Shown here: positions 33,244 to 42,568 of the stretch, piece after piece | Numbering within the stretch: position 1 is the stretch's first letter | Layout: every line of letters starts with the position of its first letter | From: Microbacterium esteraromaticum | Lineage (GTDB): Bacteria > Actinomycetota > Actinomycetes > Actinomycetales > Microbacteriaceae | Assembly: GCF_016907315.1 (NCBI RefSeq) | Contig: NZ_JAFBBS010000001.1 | Coordinates: 2,046,001 to 2,110,000 of the forward strand | DNA: 64,000 bases | Direction: 5' to 3' | Program-made: the position numbers and the translations under genes | The notes under the pieces: generated by a model | Seen by the model: the letters and a program-made list of their open reading frames with translations, nothing else | What the model was told of the DNA's origin: nothing | Databases searched by the model: none

Positions 33244-35526
33244 TCACTTGTTGGTGACAGCCACCGTCATGGTTCCTCCGGTGACCTGCGAGAGCACCTC
33301 GATGCTCACGCCGTGACCGGCGACGATCACGCCCGCGAGGGGGTTCGACTCGTCGTAGTAGGCGTGGGTGTCGGCGTCGCTGAACGTCGACTTCTGCATG
33401 CCAGGCGCCGAGCTCGCGGCCAGCGTCTCGACAGTGGCCTTCTTGCCCTTGCCGACCATGACCTCCTTGTGAAGGCTGACCTGGTCGAGCGGGTTCAGGC
33501 CGAACGCGGCGTCGAAGGGCTGGCGCCGGTTGCTCGGCATCGTCCCGTCGGGGTACGTGATCGGCACCGGGTTGGCGTCGACCGGCAGTGCGAGACCATG
33601 ACCGAGGTGGTCGATCGTGTTGTTGTCGCTGTACGACTCATCGACCGCCCACACCACGAGGCCGTCCTGGAACGGGAAGTGCTCGACCCAGTCCGGCGCG
33701 GTGATGCCCTTGCTGAACTGGTAGGGGCCCACCTCGAGGGTGCTGTCGTAGCCGACGTAGGTGCGGTTCTCGGCCAGGTAGTAGCGGTCGCCGGATGAGG
33801 TCATCGTGCCGTCGCTCCAGACGAAGCCGCCCTCGGCGGGGTCGGCTGTCCAGCCCTCCTGATCGGTGTACAGCGTCGTGCCGCCGCTCTTGACGACGAT
33901 GTCGCGGATGAACGCGCCGGCCAGGTGCACGCCGCCGTCGGTCTGGTAGCGGAAGCGGAACTGGGTGTCTGCGCCGCCGCCTGGCACCGAGTAGCGCACG
34001 CCCTTCCAGCGGTCGCTCGAGCTGTCGCTGATCGGGGATCCTGCCGTGGTCCACGTCTTGCCGCCGTCGGTCGAGTACTCCGCGTGCAGGTAGTCGTAGC
34101 CCGCCTCGATGTCGTACCAGGCGCTCGCGGTGACGGTCGCCGACTTCACTGCGCTCAGGTCGAGCGTGCGGGTCAGCGACACGTTGAGATCGTCGGCGCT
34201 CGACGTCCACCATGCGTGTCCGCCGGCGAGGTCGACGACCGTGCTCGTGCGCTCGTCATCGGGGATGTCGACCACGAGAGCCTGCTCCTGGCCGTCGGTC
34301 TGCAGCGCGGCCGGGCTGAGCGTGAACTCGCCGTTCTCACCGGGGTTCACGATGCTGTAGTCGAGCCAGCCGAGCTGCAGCTTCTCCCACGGGCCCATGA
34401 AGTTCGGCGTGGTGCCGATGTCCTCCTTGCCGTCGCCGAGCCACGAGCCGCTCGACATGAGCGTCCAGAACGAGGTCGAGTTCTCGCCGCCGGCGGTGTC
34501 GTAGAAGTCGGGAAGACCGAGGTCATGCGCGTACTCGTGCGCGAACACTCCGAGCCCGCCGTTCTCGGCCTCTACGGTGTAATCGCCGATCCAGATGCCG
34601 CTGTCGCCGATCTGGGTGCCTCCGAACTCGGCGCCGTCGGGTCCCGTCGCGCCGAAGTCGGTCTGGTTCACGTACCAGCGGTGCGACCAGATGGCGTCTT
34701 CGCCCTGCAGTCCGCCGCCGGCGTCTTCGCCCTCACCGGCGTGCACCGCCTGGAAGTGATCGATGTAGCCGTCGGGCTCGTCGAAGTCACCGTCGTTGTC
34801 GTGGTCGTAGCGGTCCCACACGTCGAAGGTCTTGAGCTCTGCCAGCACATCGGCCGCGGAACGGCCCGCGTCGATCTGCGCCTGGTACCAGGCGTTCGCC
34901 GAGTCGGCGATGAACTTCCAGGCTCCGCCGTAGTCCTCGACCGTGTTGTCGCCGTAGGTCGAGGCGTTGCCAGGCACCTTCACCCAGTCGCTCACCTCTC
35001 CGTCGACCGTGTAGTTGCCTGCAGACTGCTTCGAGTAGAAGTCCGCCATCGAGTCGGTCTCGCCGAAGAAGAGCGTCTCGTAGTAGTCGGTGTCGAAGTC
35101 GGCGCGCCAGTGCGTGCTGTTGTTCACGGTGCGGTCGGGCTCGGGGATCTGGTTGTGCAGCGGGCCCGGCGTGGTGCCGAGCTTGCCGCTGCCCTGATCG
35201 CCGAACTCGGCGAGGATCGTGAACAGACGGCCGGTGCCGGTGACCGCTGCTTCGTAGTACTTGTCGTTCTCTGCGTTCAGCGAGACGACGCCGTCTTCGT
35301 TCGGCGAGGCCTGGCCCGAGAGGATCAGCCGCTGAGCCGCCTTGCGGCGCTCGTTCTGCCGATCGGTCAGTGGGCCGGGACGGTTGTCGGCCCGCTGCAC
35401 GGCTGCGCCGTCAGCGGGATCGACGGGGCTGGGTGCTGCTGTTGCGGCGGGCATCATCATCACACCGGTGATGACGGTGGCTCCGGCCGCTGCTGCGGCG
35501 ACGATGCCGCGCGTGCGTCGTTTCAC
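33244..35526 (-). CDS. Secreted M6-family (immune inhibitor A-like) metalloprotease
   Basis: Secreted zinc protease of 760 residues. The GTG start is chosen because GAAGGAG lies five bases upstream and the signal peptide then begins VKRRTRGIVAAAAAG, ending near AATAAP. After a propeptide, the catalytic motif HEYAHDLGLPDFYD lies near residue 330, followed by the Met-turn-like region WTLMSSGSWLG. An Asp-rich loop DRYDHDNDGDFDEPDG suggests calcium binding. C-terminal beta-sandwich domains (about residues 430-760) resemble those of InhA-type proteases. It likely degrades extracellular protein. Confidence 0.88.
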   Translation of the reverse strand: MKRRTRGIVAAAAAGATVITGVMMMPAATAAPSPVDPADGAAVQRADNRPGPLTDRQNERRKAAQRLILSGQASPNEDGVVSLNAENDKYYEAAVTGTGRLFTILAEFGDQGSGKLGTTPGPLHNQIPEPDRTVNNSTHWRADFDTDYYETLFFGETDSMADFYSKQSAGNYTVDGEVSDWVKVPGNASTYGDNTVEDYGGAWKFIADSANAWYQAQIDAGRSAADVLAELKTFDVWDRYDHDNDGDFDEPDGYIDHFQAVHAGEGEDAGGGLQGEDAIWSHRWYVNQTDFGATGPDGAEFGGTQIGDSGIWIGDYTVEAENGGLGVFAHEYAHDLGLPDFYDTAGGENSTSFWTLMSSGSWLGDGKEDIGTTPNFMGPWEKLQLGWLDYSIVNPGENGEFTLSPAALQTDGQEQALVVDIPDDERTSTVVDLAGGHAWWTSSADDLNVSLTRTLDLSAVKSATVTASAWYDIEAGYDYLHAEYSTDGGKTWTTAGSPISDSSSDRWKGVRYSVPGGGADTQFRFRYQTDGGVHLAGAFIRDIVVKSGGTTLYTDQEGWTADPAEGGFVWSDGTMTSSGDRYYLAENRTYVGYDSTLEVGPYQFSKGITAPDWVEHFPFQDGLVVWAVDESYSDNNTIDHLGHGLALPVDANPVPITYPDGTMPSNRRQPFDAAFGLNPLDQVSLHKEVMVGKGKKATVETLAASSAPGMQKSTFSDADTHAYYDESNPLAGVIVAGHGVSIEVLSQVTGGTMTVAVTNK

Positions 35527-35618
35527 GTTCACTCCTTCGTGCGCTGGTCCGGGGTCTCCGGACACGACTCGCAAAAAGTATCACGCGTGAAACGCCGTCA
35601 GGGCGGCGTCTGCGAACG

Positions 35619-36322
<704 letters not shown>

Positions 36323-36326
<4 letters not shown>

Positions 36327-36571
36327 TGCGCGACCTCGACTCCCACGACATCCTCGATGACGGAGTTCGACAGCACGTCCTCGGCGAGGCGGCGGGCCTC
36401 GGCCAGCACCTCGTCGGTGACCTCACCGTCGACGGTGAGCTCGAAGCGCTTCCCGATGCGGACCTGACTGAAGTTGTCGACACCCATGCGGGCGAAGGCG
36501 CCGGAGACGGCCTTCCCCTGCGGGTCGAGCAGTTCGGCCTTGGGCATGACGTCGACGACGATGGTGGGCAT
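36323..36571 (-). CDS. purS: Phosphoribosylformylglycinamidine synthase subunit PurS
   Basis: 82-residue bridging subunit of FGAM synthase, matching the usual length. The sequence opens [21 protein letters not shown] and ends in the family's [12 protein letters not shown] strand. The ATG is preceded by TAGAAT seven bases upstream, indicating a nearly leaderless transcript covering purS-purQ. Confidence 0.95.
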
Positions 36572-36578
36572 ACCCCCG

Positions 36579-36584
36579 ATTCTA
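36579..36584 (-). promoter_or_regulatory. -10 element TAGAAT, purSQ promoter
   Basis: TAGAAT on the minus strand, seven bases before the purS ATG, the same near-leaderless arrangement as at purD and purM. Confidence 0.55.
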
Positions 36585-36691
36585 GGCGATGGGAGGGCAT
36601 CCGTCCGCCGCCGGGACGACCGACTCTGGCCGACCCCGACAGCCGTTGTCAAGGGGTGCCGTCGGGCGTGCGGGGGTGCGTGGCGCGTGGC

Positions 36692-36697
36692 TATGGT
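36692..36697 (+). promoter_or_regulatory. -10 element TATGGT, lipoprotein-CDF promoter
   Basis: TATGGT followed by six bases (CGCCTC) and the ATG at 36704; no ribosome site is present, consistent with leaderless translation. Confidence 0.5.
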
Positions 36698-36703
36698 CGC
36701 CTC

Positions 36704-37183
36704 ATGAAGACGTCTCGCCTCGCCCTGGCTTCGCTGGTCTGCGCCGCAGCCGTCGGGCTCTGCGGCTGCGGCATGCGGATTCCGGCCGACCCGCACGGCA
36801 CCATCGAGCGCGTTGAGGGCGGCACCCTGCGGGTCGGCGCGACCGAGCTCTCGCCGTGGGTGGAGCTGGATGCCGATGGCGAGCCGTCCGGACTCGAGCC
36901 CGAGCTCGTGACGGAGTTCGCCGAGACCCTCGACGCCGAGGTGCAGTGGGCGACCGGCAGCGAGGCGCACCTGCTCGACGCCCTGGAGCGCGGGGAGATC
37001 GACATGGTGATCGGCGGGTTCCGCGACGACACCCCGTGGACCGAGGGCGGGGCCGTCACACGGCCCTACACCGAGCGGCGCACCGAGCACGGCGTCGAGA
37101 AGCACGTGATGATCGTGCGCATGGGCGAGAACGCCCTGCTCACCGAGCTCGAGACGTTCCTGCACGAGGAGGGCGCATCATGA
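36704..37183 (+). CDS. Half-size family 3 solute-binding lipoprotein
   Basis: 159-residue lipoprotein; signal peptide with lipobox LCGC (second Cys likely lipidated, near residue 21). The mature part resembles the first lobe of SBP_bac_3 proteins (GTLRVGATELSPWVELDADG, GLEPELVTEFAETL, ERGEIDMVIGGF) and then jumps to a family C-terminus (EKHVMIVRMGENALLTELETFL). The second lobe is essentially absent: about 135 mature residues versus 220-250 normally. The stop overlaps the start of the CDF-like transporter (ATGA). It may be a membrane-tethered sensor or accessory protein of that transporter rather than an ABC receptor. Confidence 0.75.
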   Translation: MKTSRLALASLVCAAAVGLCGCGMRIPADPHGTIERVEGGTLRVGATELSPWVELDADGEPSGLEPELVTEFAETLDAEVQWATGSEAHLLDALERGEIDMVIGGFRDDTPWTEGGAVTRPYTERRTEHGVEKHVMIVRMGENALLTELETFLHEEGAS

Positions 37184-38175
37184 CGACGCGATTCGGGCAC
37201 ACCGAGCTTCCGGAGCAGCAGGAGAAGGCGCTGCGCGCGGCCGTCAGGATCGAGTGGGGCTCTCTGGCCTTTCTCGCCGTGGCGATCACGGGCATCTATC
37301 TGGTGATGGGCAGCTCGCAGGCGATGAAGGCAGCCTGGGTCGAGGATCTGCTCTCGCTTGCCCCGCCGATCGCATTCCTGGTGGCTGTGCGCATCGTCAA
37401 CAGGGCGCCCAACGCCCGCTACCCCTACGGGTACCACCGTGCGGTCGGGGTCGCGCATCTGGTGGCGGGCGTCGCGCTGTTCGCGATGGGTGCCTTTCTC
37501 ATCATTGACTCGGCCACAGGGCTGATCGGCGGCGAGCATCCGCCCATCGGCACGGTCGTGCTGTTCGGTCATCCCGTCTGGCTGGGGTGGCTGATGGTCG
37601 GCGCCCTCGCGCTGACGATCCCCCTGCCCATCTGGTTCGGCCGGGTCAAGATGCGGCTGGCCAAGCAGCTGCACGACAAGGTGCTCTACGCCGACGCCGA
37701 CATGAACAAGGCCGACTGGATGACGGCGGCCGGGTCGATCGTCGGTGTTCTGGGCATCGGGATCGGATGGTGGTGGACGGATGCCGCTGCCGCGATCTTC
37801 ATCGCCGGCAGCATCCTCTGGGATGGCGTGAAGAACCTGCGCGCAGCGATCACCGACCTCATCGACACAGCGGCGACCACCTTCGACGATGGGAAGAGGC
37901 ATCCCCTCACCGGCCGGATCGACGAGCTGCTGCGAGGGCTTCCCTGGGTGGCGGAGGCGGGGTCGCGCGTGCGCGACCAGGGCCACGTGCTGCACGTCGA
38001 GTCGTTCGTCGTGCCCCGTGACGGCCGGATGCCGTCGCTCGAGCAGATCACGGATGCCAGGGACGCGTGCATCGACCTGGACTGGAAGGTGCAGGACATC
38101 GTGCTCGTGCCGATCGACCGTCTGCCGGAAGAGGTCGGGGGCGGACGCACCAGGCAGTCGGAGCGGAACATCTGA
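37180..38175 (+). CDS. Cation diffusion facilitator-family transporter
   Basis: 331-residue membrane protein with six predicted helices and a cytoplasmic C-terminal domain (about 230-320), the CDF architecture for divalent metal/proton exchange. The family loop PNARYPYGYHRAVGVAHLVAG is present. The usual metal-site motifs are altered: where helix II normally carries HxxxD it reads WVEDLLSLAPP, and helix V reads DMNKADW with Met in place of the usual His. The substrate may therefore differ from zinc, or the protein may be a divergent subgroup. Translationally coupled to the half-size lipoprotein. Confidence 0.82.
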   Translation: MTTRFGHTELPEQQEKALRAAVRIEWGSLAFLAVAITGIYLVMGSSQAMKAAWVEDLLSLAPPIAFLVAVRIVNRAPNARYPYGYHRAVGVAHLVAGVALFAMGAFLIIDSATGLIGGEHPPIGTVVLFGHPVWLGWLMVGALALTIPLPIWFGRVKMRLAKQLHDKVLYADADMNKADWMTAAGSIVGVLGIGIGWWWTDAAAAIFIAGSILWDGVKNLRAAITDLIDTAATTFDDGKRHPLTGRIDELLRGLPWVAEAGSRVRDQGHVLHVESFVVPRDGRMPSLEQITDARDACIDLDWKVQDIVLVPIDRLPEEVGGGRTRQSERNI

Positions 38176-38432
38176 GGCACCTGCTCGAGCGGTGCGATCA
38201 GGGCCGAGTCCGGACAGCCCGGCCGAAGCGACGCACCCCCCGGCGGTGCTTCGACCGGGCCAGCCGATGAGTCCCCACTCGTCGGCGCCTGCGCGCAGAG
38301 CCCTCAGGCGCAGATGAGTCCGGCGCGTACCAGGCTAGAGTCGTCGCAGCAGATGCGCATCGTGGAGAGCGTCGTCGTCGATTGCTCTCCAATGCGCCGG
38401 GCGACCGCAGCGACCTCGGGGGAGAAGAGAGC

Positions 38433-39101
38433 ATGAAGCTCAGCGCGCTCGCAGTGCAGAGCGGCGTCAGCACGACGACGCTGAAGCACTGGATCAGGGT
38501 GGGCATGATGCCCGCCGGATCGTTGAAGAACCGCACCACGGCGGTGTACGAGCAGCGGCACGTCGAGCGCGCGAGGCTCATCCTCGTGCTGCGCGACATG
38601 TACGGCGCATCGACCGCCGCGATCCTGTCGCTGACCGGGTTGATCGACACCCCCGGTGTCACCACGCTCGAGGTCATGAACGCGTGTCAGGAGTTCGCGC
38701 TGGGGGTTCCCCACGACATCGCTGCAGACCCTGCGGTCGCCGAGTTCCGCGAACGGACGCACGAGCTCATGCGCCGGCGAGACTGGCGCGGGTATCCGGG
38801 TGCGGCGGAGCGCGGGCTCACCCACGCCCTCGCGCAGGCGTCGGAGGTCGGTCTCGACTACGACGTCGAGACGCTCATGCAGTACGCCGACGCTCTCGAG
38901 CCGCTGGCCGGCGGCAACGTCGCAGCCCTCGGGCCCGACGGATCGCCCGACGAGGTGGCGAGGCGGATGCTGCTCGCGGTGAACGCCCGCGCTCGGCAGC
39001 TCGTCGCGATCAGCAGCCTCGCCCACGCTGCGGCATCCGTCCGTTCGGCGATCGAGCGAGGCGTCGCCCCTGCCGACATCGCCCGTCCGCCGGCCCGCTG
39101 A
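38433..39101 (+). CDS. MerR-family transcriptional regulator
   Basis: 222-residue regulator. The MerR helix-turn-helix KLSALAVQSGVSTTTLKHWI is followed by the wing (MMPAGSLKNRTTAVYEQRHVERARLILVL split over residues 28-55). The remaining 150 residues are helical and match no effector domain I recognise. Start at 38433 behind GGGGGAGAAGAG. The preceding 257-base gap after the CDF gene shows no ORF I trust. Convergent with apt, separated by tandem and palindromic repeats. Confidence 0.82.
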   Translation: MKLSALAVQSGVSTTTLKHWIRVGMMPAGSLKNRTTAVYEQRHVERARLILVLRDMYGASTAAILSLTGLIDTPGVTTLEVMNACQEFALGVPHDIAADPAVAEFRERTHELMRRRDWRGYPGAAERGLTHALAQASEVGLDYDVETLMQYADALEPLAGGNVAALGPDGSPDEVARRMLLAVNARARQLVAISSLAHAAASVRSAIERGVAPADIARPPAR

Positions 39102-39105
39102 CGGG

Positions 39106-39184
39106 CGGTTGTCCGGCGGCCGGTTGTCGGCGGGGCGGTTGTCGGCGGCTGGTTGTCGGCGGGGCGGTTGTCGGCGGGGCGGGC
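39106..39184. repeat. 15-bp tandem array (CGGTTGTCGGCGGGG)
   Basis: Five imperfect copies of CGGTTGTCGGCGGGG with 14-15-base period between the MerR stop and the 87-bp palindromic element. The array ends exactly where that element begins. Confidence 0.8.
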
Positions 39185-39271
39185 GTCGGATCCCTCGGAC
39201 GATTCGAGCCCTGGCCGGCGTGGCGGCGTGCGCCACGCCGGTGCGGGACCGGATGCTCTGGCGTTTCCGAC
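39185..39271. repeat. 87-bp GTCGG...TTCCGAC palindromic element, copy A
   Basis: Begins GTCGGATCCCTCGGACG and ends GTTTCCGAC, with a GGCGTG.CGCCACGCC hairpin in the middle. Same length and ends as copy E at 45704. Sits four bases from the apt stop, so it may also act as terminator for the convergent genes. Confidence 0.7.
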
Positions 39272-39275
39272 CTGG

Positions 39276-39794
39276 TCAGGCCGAGCGGAAGACGGTGTGC
39301 AGGTCGCCGATGACGTCGCGTCCGCCGAGGCCGTCGATCTCGAACAGCACGCTGATGCCGGCGACCGCGTACCCGAGGTTCTCGACGATCTCGCGTCCGG
39401 CGGCGAGGGTGCCGCCCGTGGCGAGCACGTCGTCGATCAGCAGGATGCGGGTTCCCGAGGGCAGGTCGTCGTGCATCTCGACCGTCGCCGAGCCGTACTC
39501 GAGCGCGTAGTCGACGGATGCCGCGGGGCGGGGCAGCTTGCCGGCCTTGCGGATCGGCACGAAGCCGACGCCGGCGGCGATCGCGGCTGCGCCGGCGAGG
39601 ATGAATCCGCGCGCCTCGATGCCCGCGACCACGTCGAACGATCCGGCGAAGGGCTCGATGAGCGCCTCGGTGGTCACGCGCAGCGCCTCGGCATCGGCCA
39701 GAAGCGGGGTGATGTCGCGGAACAGGATGCCCGGCTGCGGGTAGTCGGGGATCGAGGCGATCAGGGACTCGGCGCGTGCCAGTTCGGAGTTCAC
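39276..39794 (-). CDS. apt: Adenine phosphoribosyltransferase
   Basis: 172-residue purine salvage enzyme converting adenine and PRPP to AMP. Family motifs are SIPDYPQPGILFRDITPLL, GIEARGFILAGAAA, FVPIRKAGKLP and the PRPP loop ILLIDDVLATGGTLAAG (about residues 122-138). The GTG start is preceded by TACCCT (39801-39806) with a six-base gap, consistent with leaderless expression. Confidence 0.95.
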   Translation of the reverse strand: MNSELARAESLIASIPDYPQPGILFRDITPLLADAEALRVTTEALIEPFAGSFDVVAGIEARGFILAGAAAIAAGVGFVPIRKAGKLPRPAASVDYALEYGSATVEMHDDLPSGTRILLIDDVLATGGTLAAGREIVENLGYAVAGISVLFEIDGLGGRDVIGDLHTVFRSA

Positions 39795-39800
39795 CGATCA

Positions 39801-39806
39801 AGGGTA
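39801..39806 (-). promoter_or_regulatory. -10 element TACCCT, apt promoter
   Basis: TACCCT on the minus strand ends six bases before the apt GTG start. Confidence 0.5.
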
Positions 39807-39831
39807 CCGAACCGGACTGCGCCGAGATCTG

Positions 39832-39845
39832 TGGGAGCGCTCCCA
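39832..39845. promoter_or_regulatory. Perfect CebR-type operator TGGGAGCGCTCCCA
   Basis: A perfect 14-bp palindrome identical to the box known for Streptomyces CebR (cellobiose/cellotriose repressor), 24 bases upstream of the GH1 beta-glucosidase ATG and close to the divergent apt promoter. Likely bound by the LacI-family protein at 41341. Confidence 0.88.
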
Positions 39846-39869
39846 AGCCAGTCGTGGCATCATGTTCTC

Positions 39870-41291
39870 ATGACGCGAACCTTTCCCGAGGGCTTCCTCT
39901 TCGGCGCCGCCACCGCCGCCTACCAGATCGAGGGCGCGGCCTTCGAGGACGGCCGCACGGCATCCATCTGGGACGCCTTCGCGCGGGTTCCCGGTGCCGT
40001 CGTGGGCGGCGAGAACGGCGATGTCGCGTGCGATCACTACCACCGCTACGCCGACGACGTCGCGCTCATGAAGCGGCTCGGCCTGCAGACCTACCGCTTC
40101 TCGACCTCGTGGTCCCGCGTGCGCCCCGATGGCGGGCCCGTGAACGCCGCCGGGCTCGACTTCTACAGCCGGCTCGTCGACGAGCTGCTCGAGGCGGAGA
40201 TCGTGCCATGGCTCACGCTGCACCACTGGGACATGCCGCAGGCGCTCGAAGAGCAGGGCGGCTGGACGAACCGCGACATCGTCGCCCGCTTCACCGACTA
40301 CGCGCTCAGCGTGCACGACGTGCTCGGCGACCGTGTGCAGCACTGGACCACCATGAACGAGCCGTGGTGCTCGTCGTTCCTCTCGTACACCGCGGGGGTG
40401 CACGCGCCGGGGCGCACGAGCATCCGCGACGGGCTGCTCGCCTCGCACCACCTGCTCCTCGCGCACGGCAGCGCCGTGCAGGCGCTGCGCGAACGCGACG
40501 CCTCTCTCGACCTCGGCATCACCCTCAACCTCACGGTCGCCGACCCCGCCGACGTCGACGACCCGGTCGACATCGACGCCGCACGCCGCATCGACGGGCA
40601 GTTCAACGGCTGGTTCCTCAGCCCCCTCTTCCACGGCGAGTACCCGGCCGACATCGTCCGCGACTTCCGCGAGGTCGACCCGGCCGCCGTCGCCGAATGG
40701 CAGGATGCCGTGAAGCCGGGCGACCTCGACATCATCTCCGCCCCGCTCGACGCGCTCGGCGTGAACTACTACCACGGAGAGCTGCTGTCGGGGCATCCGC
40801 AGCCGGGCGGAGGAGACCCGCACCAGACCGAGGGTCAGCAGCGCGAGACGCGCTCGCCGTTCCCCTCGAACGAGGGCATCCACTGGGTCGAACGCGGCCT
40901 GCCGCGCACCGGCATGGACTGGGAGGTGCAGCCCGATGGGCTCACCCGGCTGCTCGTGCGCGTCGCGAAGGACTACTCGGGCGACGTGCCGCTCTACGTC
41001 ACCGAGAACGGCGCCGCCTACGACGACGAGGTGGGGCCGGACGGCGAGGTGGCCGACGTCGAGCGCACCGACTTCCTGCGCGCGCATGTCGAGGCGACGC
41101 TCGACGCGATCGAGCAGGGCGTCGACGTGCGCGGCTACTTCTACTGGTCGCTCATGGACAATTACGAGTGGGCGTGGGGCTACGCCAAGCGCTTCGGCAT
41201 CGTGCGCGTCGATTATGAGACGCAGCAGCGGACGATCAAGCAGAGCGGCCAGGAGTACGCTCGGATCATCGCCGCACACACCGGTCGCTGA
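39870..41291 (+). CDS. bglC: GH1 beta-glucosidase
   Basis: Intracellular retaining beta-glucosidase of 473 residues, no signal peptide. It opens FPEGFLFGAATAAYQIEGA; the acid/base Glu is in TMNEPW (near residue 164) and the nucleophile in YVTENGA (near 379), with the sugar-binding ending WSLMDNYEWAWGY. Likely splits imported cellobiose. The CebR box upstream and the adjacent LacI gene mirror the Streptomyces bglC/cebR module, although no cebEFG transporter is present. The symbol follows that analogy. Confidence 0.93.
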   Translation: MTRTFPEGFLFGAATAAYQIEGAAFEDGRTASIWDAFARVPGAVVGGENGDVACDHYHRYADDVALMKRLGLQTYRFSTSWSRVRPDGGPVNAAGLDFYSRLVDELLEAEIVPWLTLHHWDMPQALEEQGGWTNRDIVARFTDYALSVHDVLGDRVQHWTTMNEPWCSSFLSYTAGVHAPGRTSIRDGLLASHHLLLAHGSAVQALRERDASLDLGITLNLTVADPADVDDPVDIDAARRIDGQFNGWFLSPLFHGEYPADIVRDFREVDPAAVAEWQDAVKPGDLDIISAPLDALGVNYYHGELLSGHPQPGGGDPHQTEGQQRETRSPFPSNEGIHWVERGLPRTGMDWEVQPDGLTRLLVRVAKDYSGDVPLYVTENGAAYDDEVGPDGEVADVERTDFLRAHVEATLDAIEQGVDVRGYFYWSLMDNYEWAWGYAKRFGIVRVDYETQQRTIKQSGQEYARIIAAHTGR

Positions 41292-41340
41292 GCGACGGAG
41301 CTCAGTCCGGCGGCGACACGCACGGCCCGAAAGCAGATCC

Positions 41341-42339
41341 ATGCCCCGACCCACGATCGAAGAGGTCGCCGCACTCGCCGGCGTCTCGCGCTCGACCGTC
41401 TCCCGCGTCGTCAACGGCTCGAGCGCGGTCAGCCCCGAAGCGCTCTCGGCCGTGCAGGACGCGATCGCCAGGCTCGGCTATGCCCCCAACCGTGCCGCCC
41501 GCTCGCTCGCCAGCCGGCAGACGCATGCGATCGGACTGGTCGTGCCAGAAGACACCACGCGGTTTTTCGGCGACCCGTTCCTGGCATCCGTCGTCGCGGG
41601 GATCAGCTCTCGCCTGGCCGAGTCGGAGTACATCCTCAATCTGCTCATCGCGAGCGACGACCCTGACGGCAAGATGACGCGGTTCGTGCGCAACGGCGGG
41701 GTGGATGCGGCGATCATCGTCTCGCACCACGCGAGCGACTCGTTCGTCGAGCGGATCGCCGAGGCGATCCCTGTGGTCTTCGGCGGCAGGCCCGTGACCG
41801 TGCGCACGAGCGACATCATCGTCGACGTCGACAACATGACCGCCGCGCGCGACGCGGTCGCGCACCTGATCGCCCTGGGGCGCACGCGCATCGCGACGAT
41901 CACGGGCACCATGACCATGTCGGTGAGCGTCGATCGCCGAGACGGGTACCGGGCAGCCCTGGAGGATGCCGGACTGCAGCCCGCCGGTGAGATCGACGGC
42001 GACTTCAGCGAGCAGGGCGGTGCCGAGGCCGCGCGTCGGCTGCTCGAGCGAGACGAGCACCCCGACGCGATCTTCGTGGCCAGCGACCTCATGGCCCGCG
42101 GCGCCATCGGCGTGCTGCGCTCTGCCGGACTGCGGGTGCCGCAGGACGTGGCGGTCATCGGATTCGACGACTCGCCCCTCGCCGAGGCATCCGACCTCAC
42201 GAGCGTGCGCCAGCCGATGTTCACGCAGGGCGAGATGCTCGCCGGCATGGTGATCGACCTGCTCGCGGGAAGGCGGCCCGAACCGCTCACGATCCTGCCG
42301 ACCGAGCTCGTCGTGCGCGGATCCGCTCCCGCGGTCTGA
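41341..42339 (+). CDS. LacI-family regulator (CebR-like)
   Basis: 332-residue LacI/GalR repressor. The helix-turn-helix PTIEEVAALAGVSRSTVSRV and hinge YAPNRAARSLASRQT are typical. The sensor domain has IGLVVPEDTTRFFGDPF, DAIFVASDLMARGAIGVL and GFDDSPLAEASDLTSVRQP. It lies 49 bases after the GH1 gene, whose promoter carries a perfect CebR box, so a cellobiose-type inducer is inferred. The gene is followed by repeats, not by another co-oriented sugar gene. Confidence 0.9.
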   Translation: MPRPTIEEVAALAGVSRSTVSRVVNGSSAVSPEALSAVQDAIARLGYAPNRAARSLASRQTHAIGLVVPEDTTRFFGDPFLASVVAGISSRLAESEYILNLLIASDDPDGKMTRFVRNGGVDAAIIVSHHASDSFVERIAEAIPVVFGGRPVTVRTSDIIVDVDNMTAARDAVAHLIALGRTRIATITGTMTMSVSVDRRDGYRAALEDAGLQPAGEIDGDFSEQGGAEAARRLLERDEHPDAIFVASDLMARGAIGVLRSAGLRVPQDVAVIGFDDSPLAEASDLTSVRQPMFTQGEMLAGMVIDLLAGRRPEPLTILPTELVVRGSAPAV

Positions 42340-42360
42340 CCCGCCTGGGCCGCCGGGCTG

Positions 42361-42432
42361 TTGGGGTGTCGGCTTCCGTCGGGGTGCCGGCTGCCGTCGG
42401 GGTGCCGGCTGCCGTTGGGGTGCCTCCTTCGC
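42361..42432. repeat. 18-bp tandem array (TCGGGGTGCCGGCTGCCG)
   Basis: Four units of 18 bases, two of them identical (42379-42396, 42397-42414), ending exactly at the first base of palindromic copy B. Confidence 0.85.
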
Positions 42433-42519
42433 GTCGGAATCCTCGGACGGTTCGTCCCGCAGGCGGCGGGTCGCTGACAGACACGCCGCGTGGCAGGCAT
42501 CCGGTCCGTGACGTCCGGC
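42433..42519. repeat. 87-bp palindromic element, copy B
   Basis: Begins GTCGGAATCCTCGGACGG and contains GGCGGGTCG and ACACGCCGCG as in copy E; the 3' arm (GGTCCGTGACGTCCGGC) is degenerate. Lies between the LacI gene and pxpA. Confidence 0.7.
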
Positions 42520-42556
42520 ACGGGCTGCTCGGATGGACAGCCGTCGATCCGTTGGG

Positions 42557-42562
42557 TAGACA
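42557..42562 (+). promoter_or_regulatory. -10 element TAGACA, pxp operon promoter
   Basis: TAGACA followed by six bases (GGCGGC) and the pxpA ATG at 42569; probably leaderless. Confidence 0.5.
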
Positions 42563-42568
42563 GGCGGC

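Noticed and set aside
39106-39184. CRISPR array
   Set aside because: The units are 15 bases, adjacent without spacers, and no cas genes are nearby; it is a tandem repeat.
42361-42432. Second CRISPR-like array
   Set aside because: Contiguous 18-base units without unique spacers.
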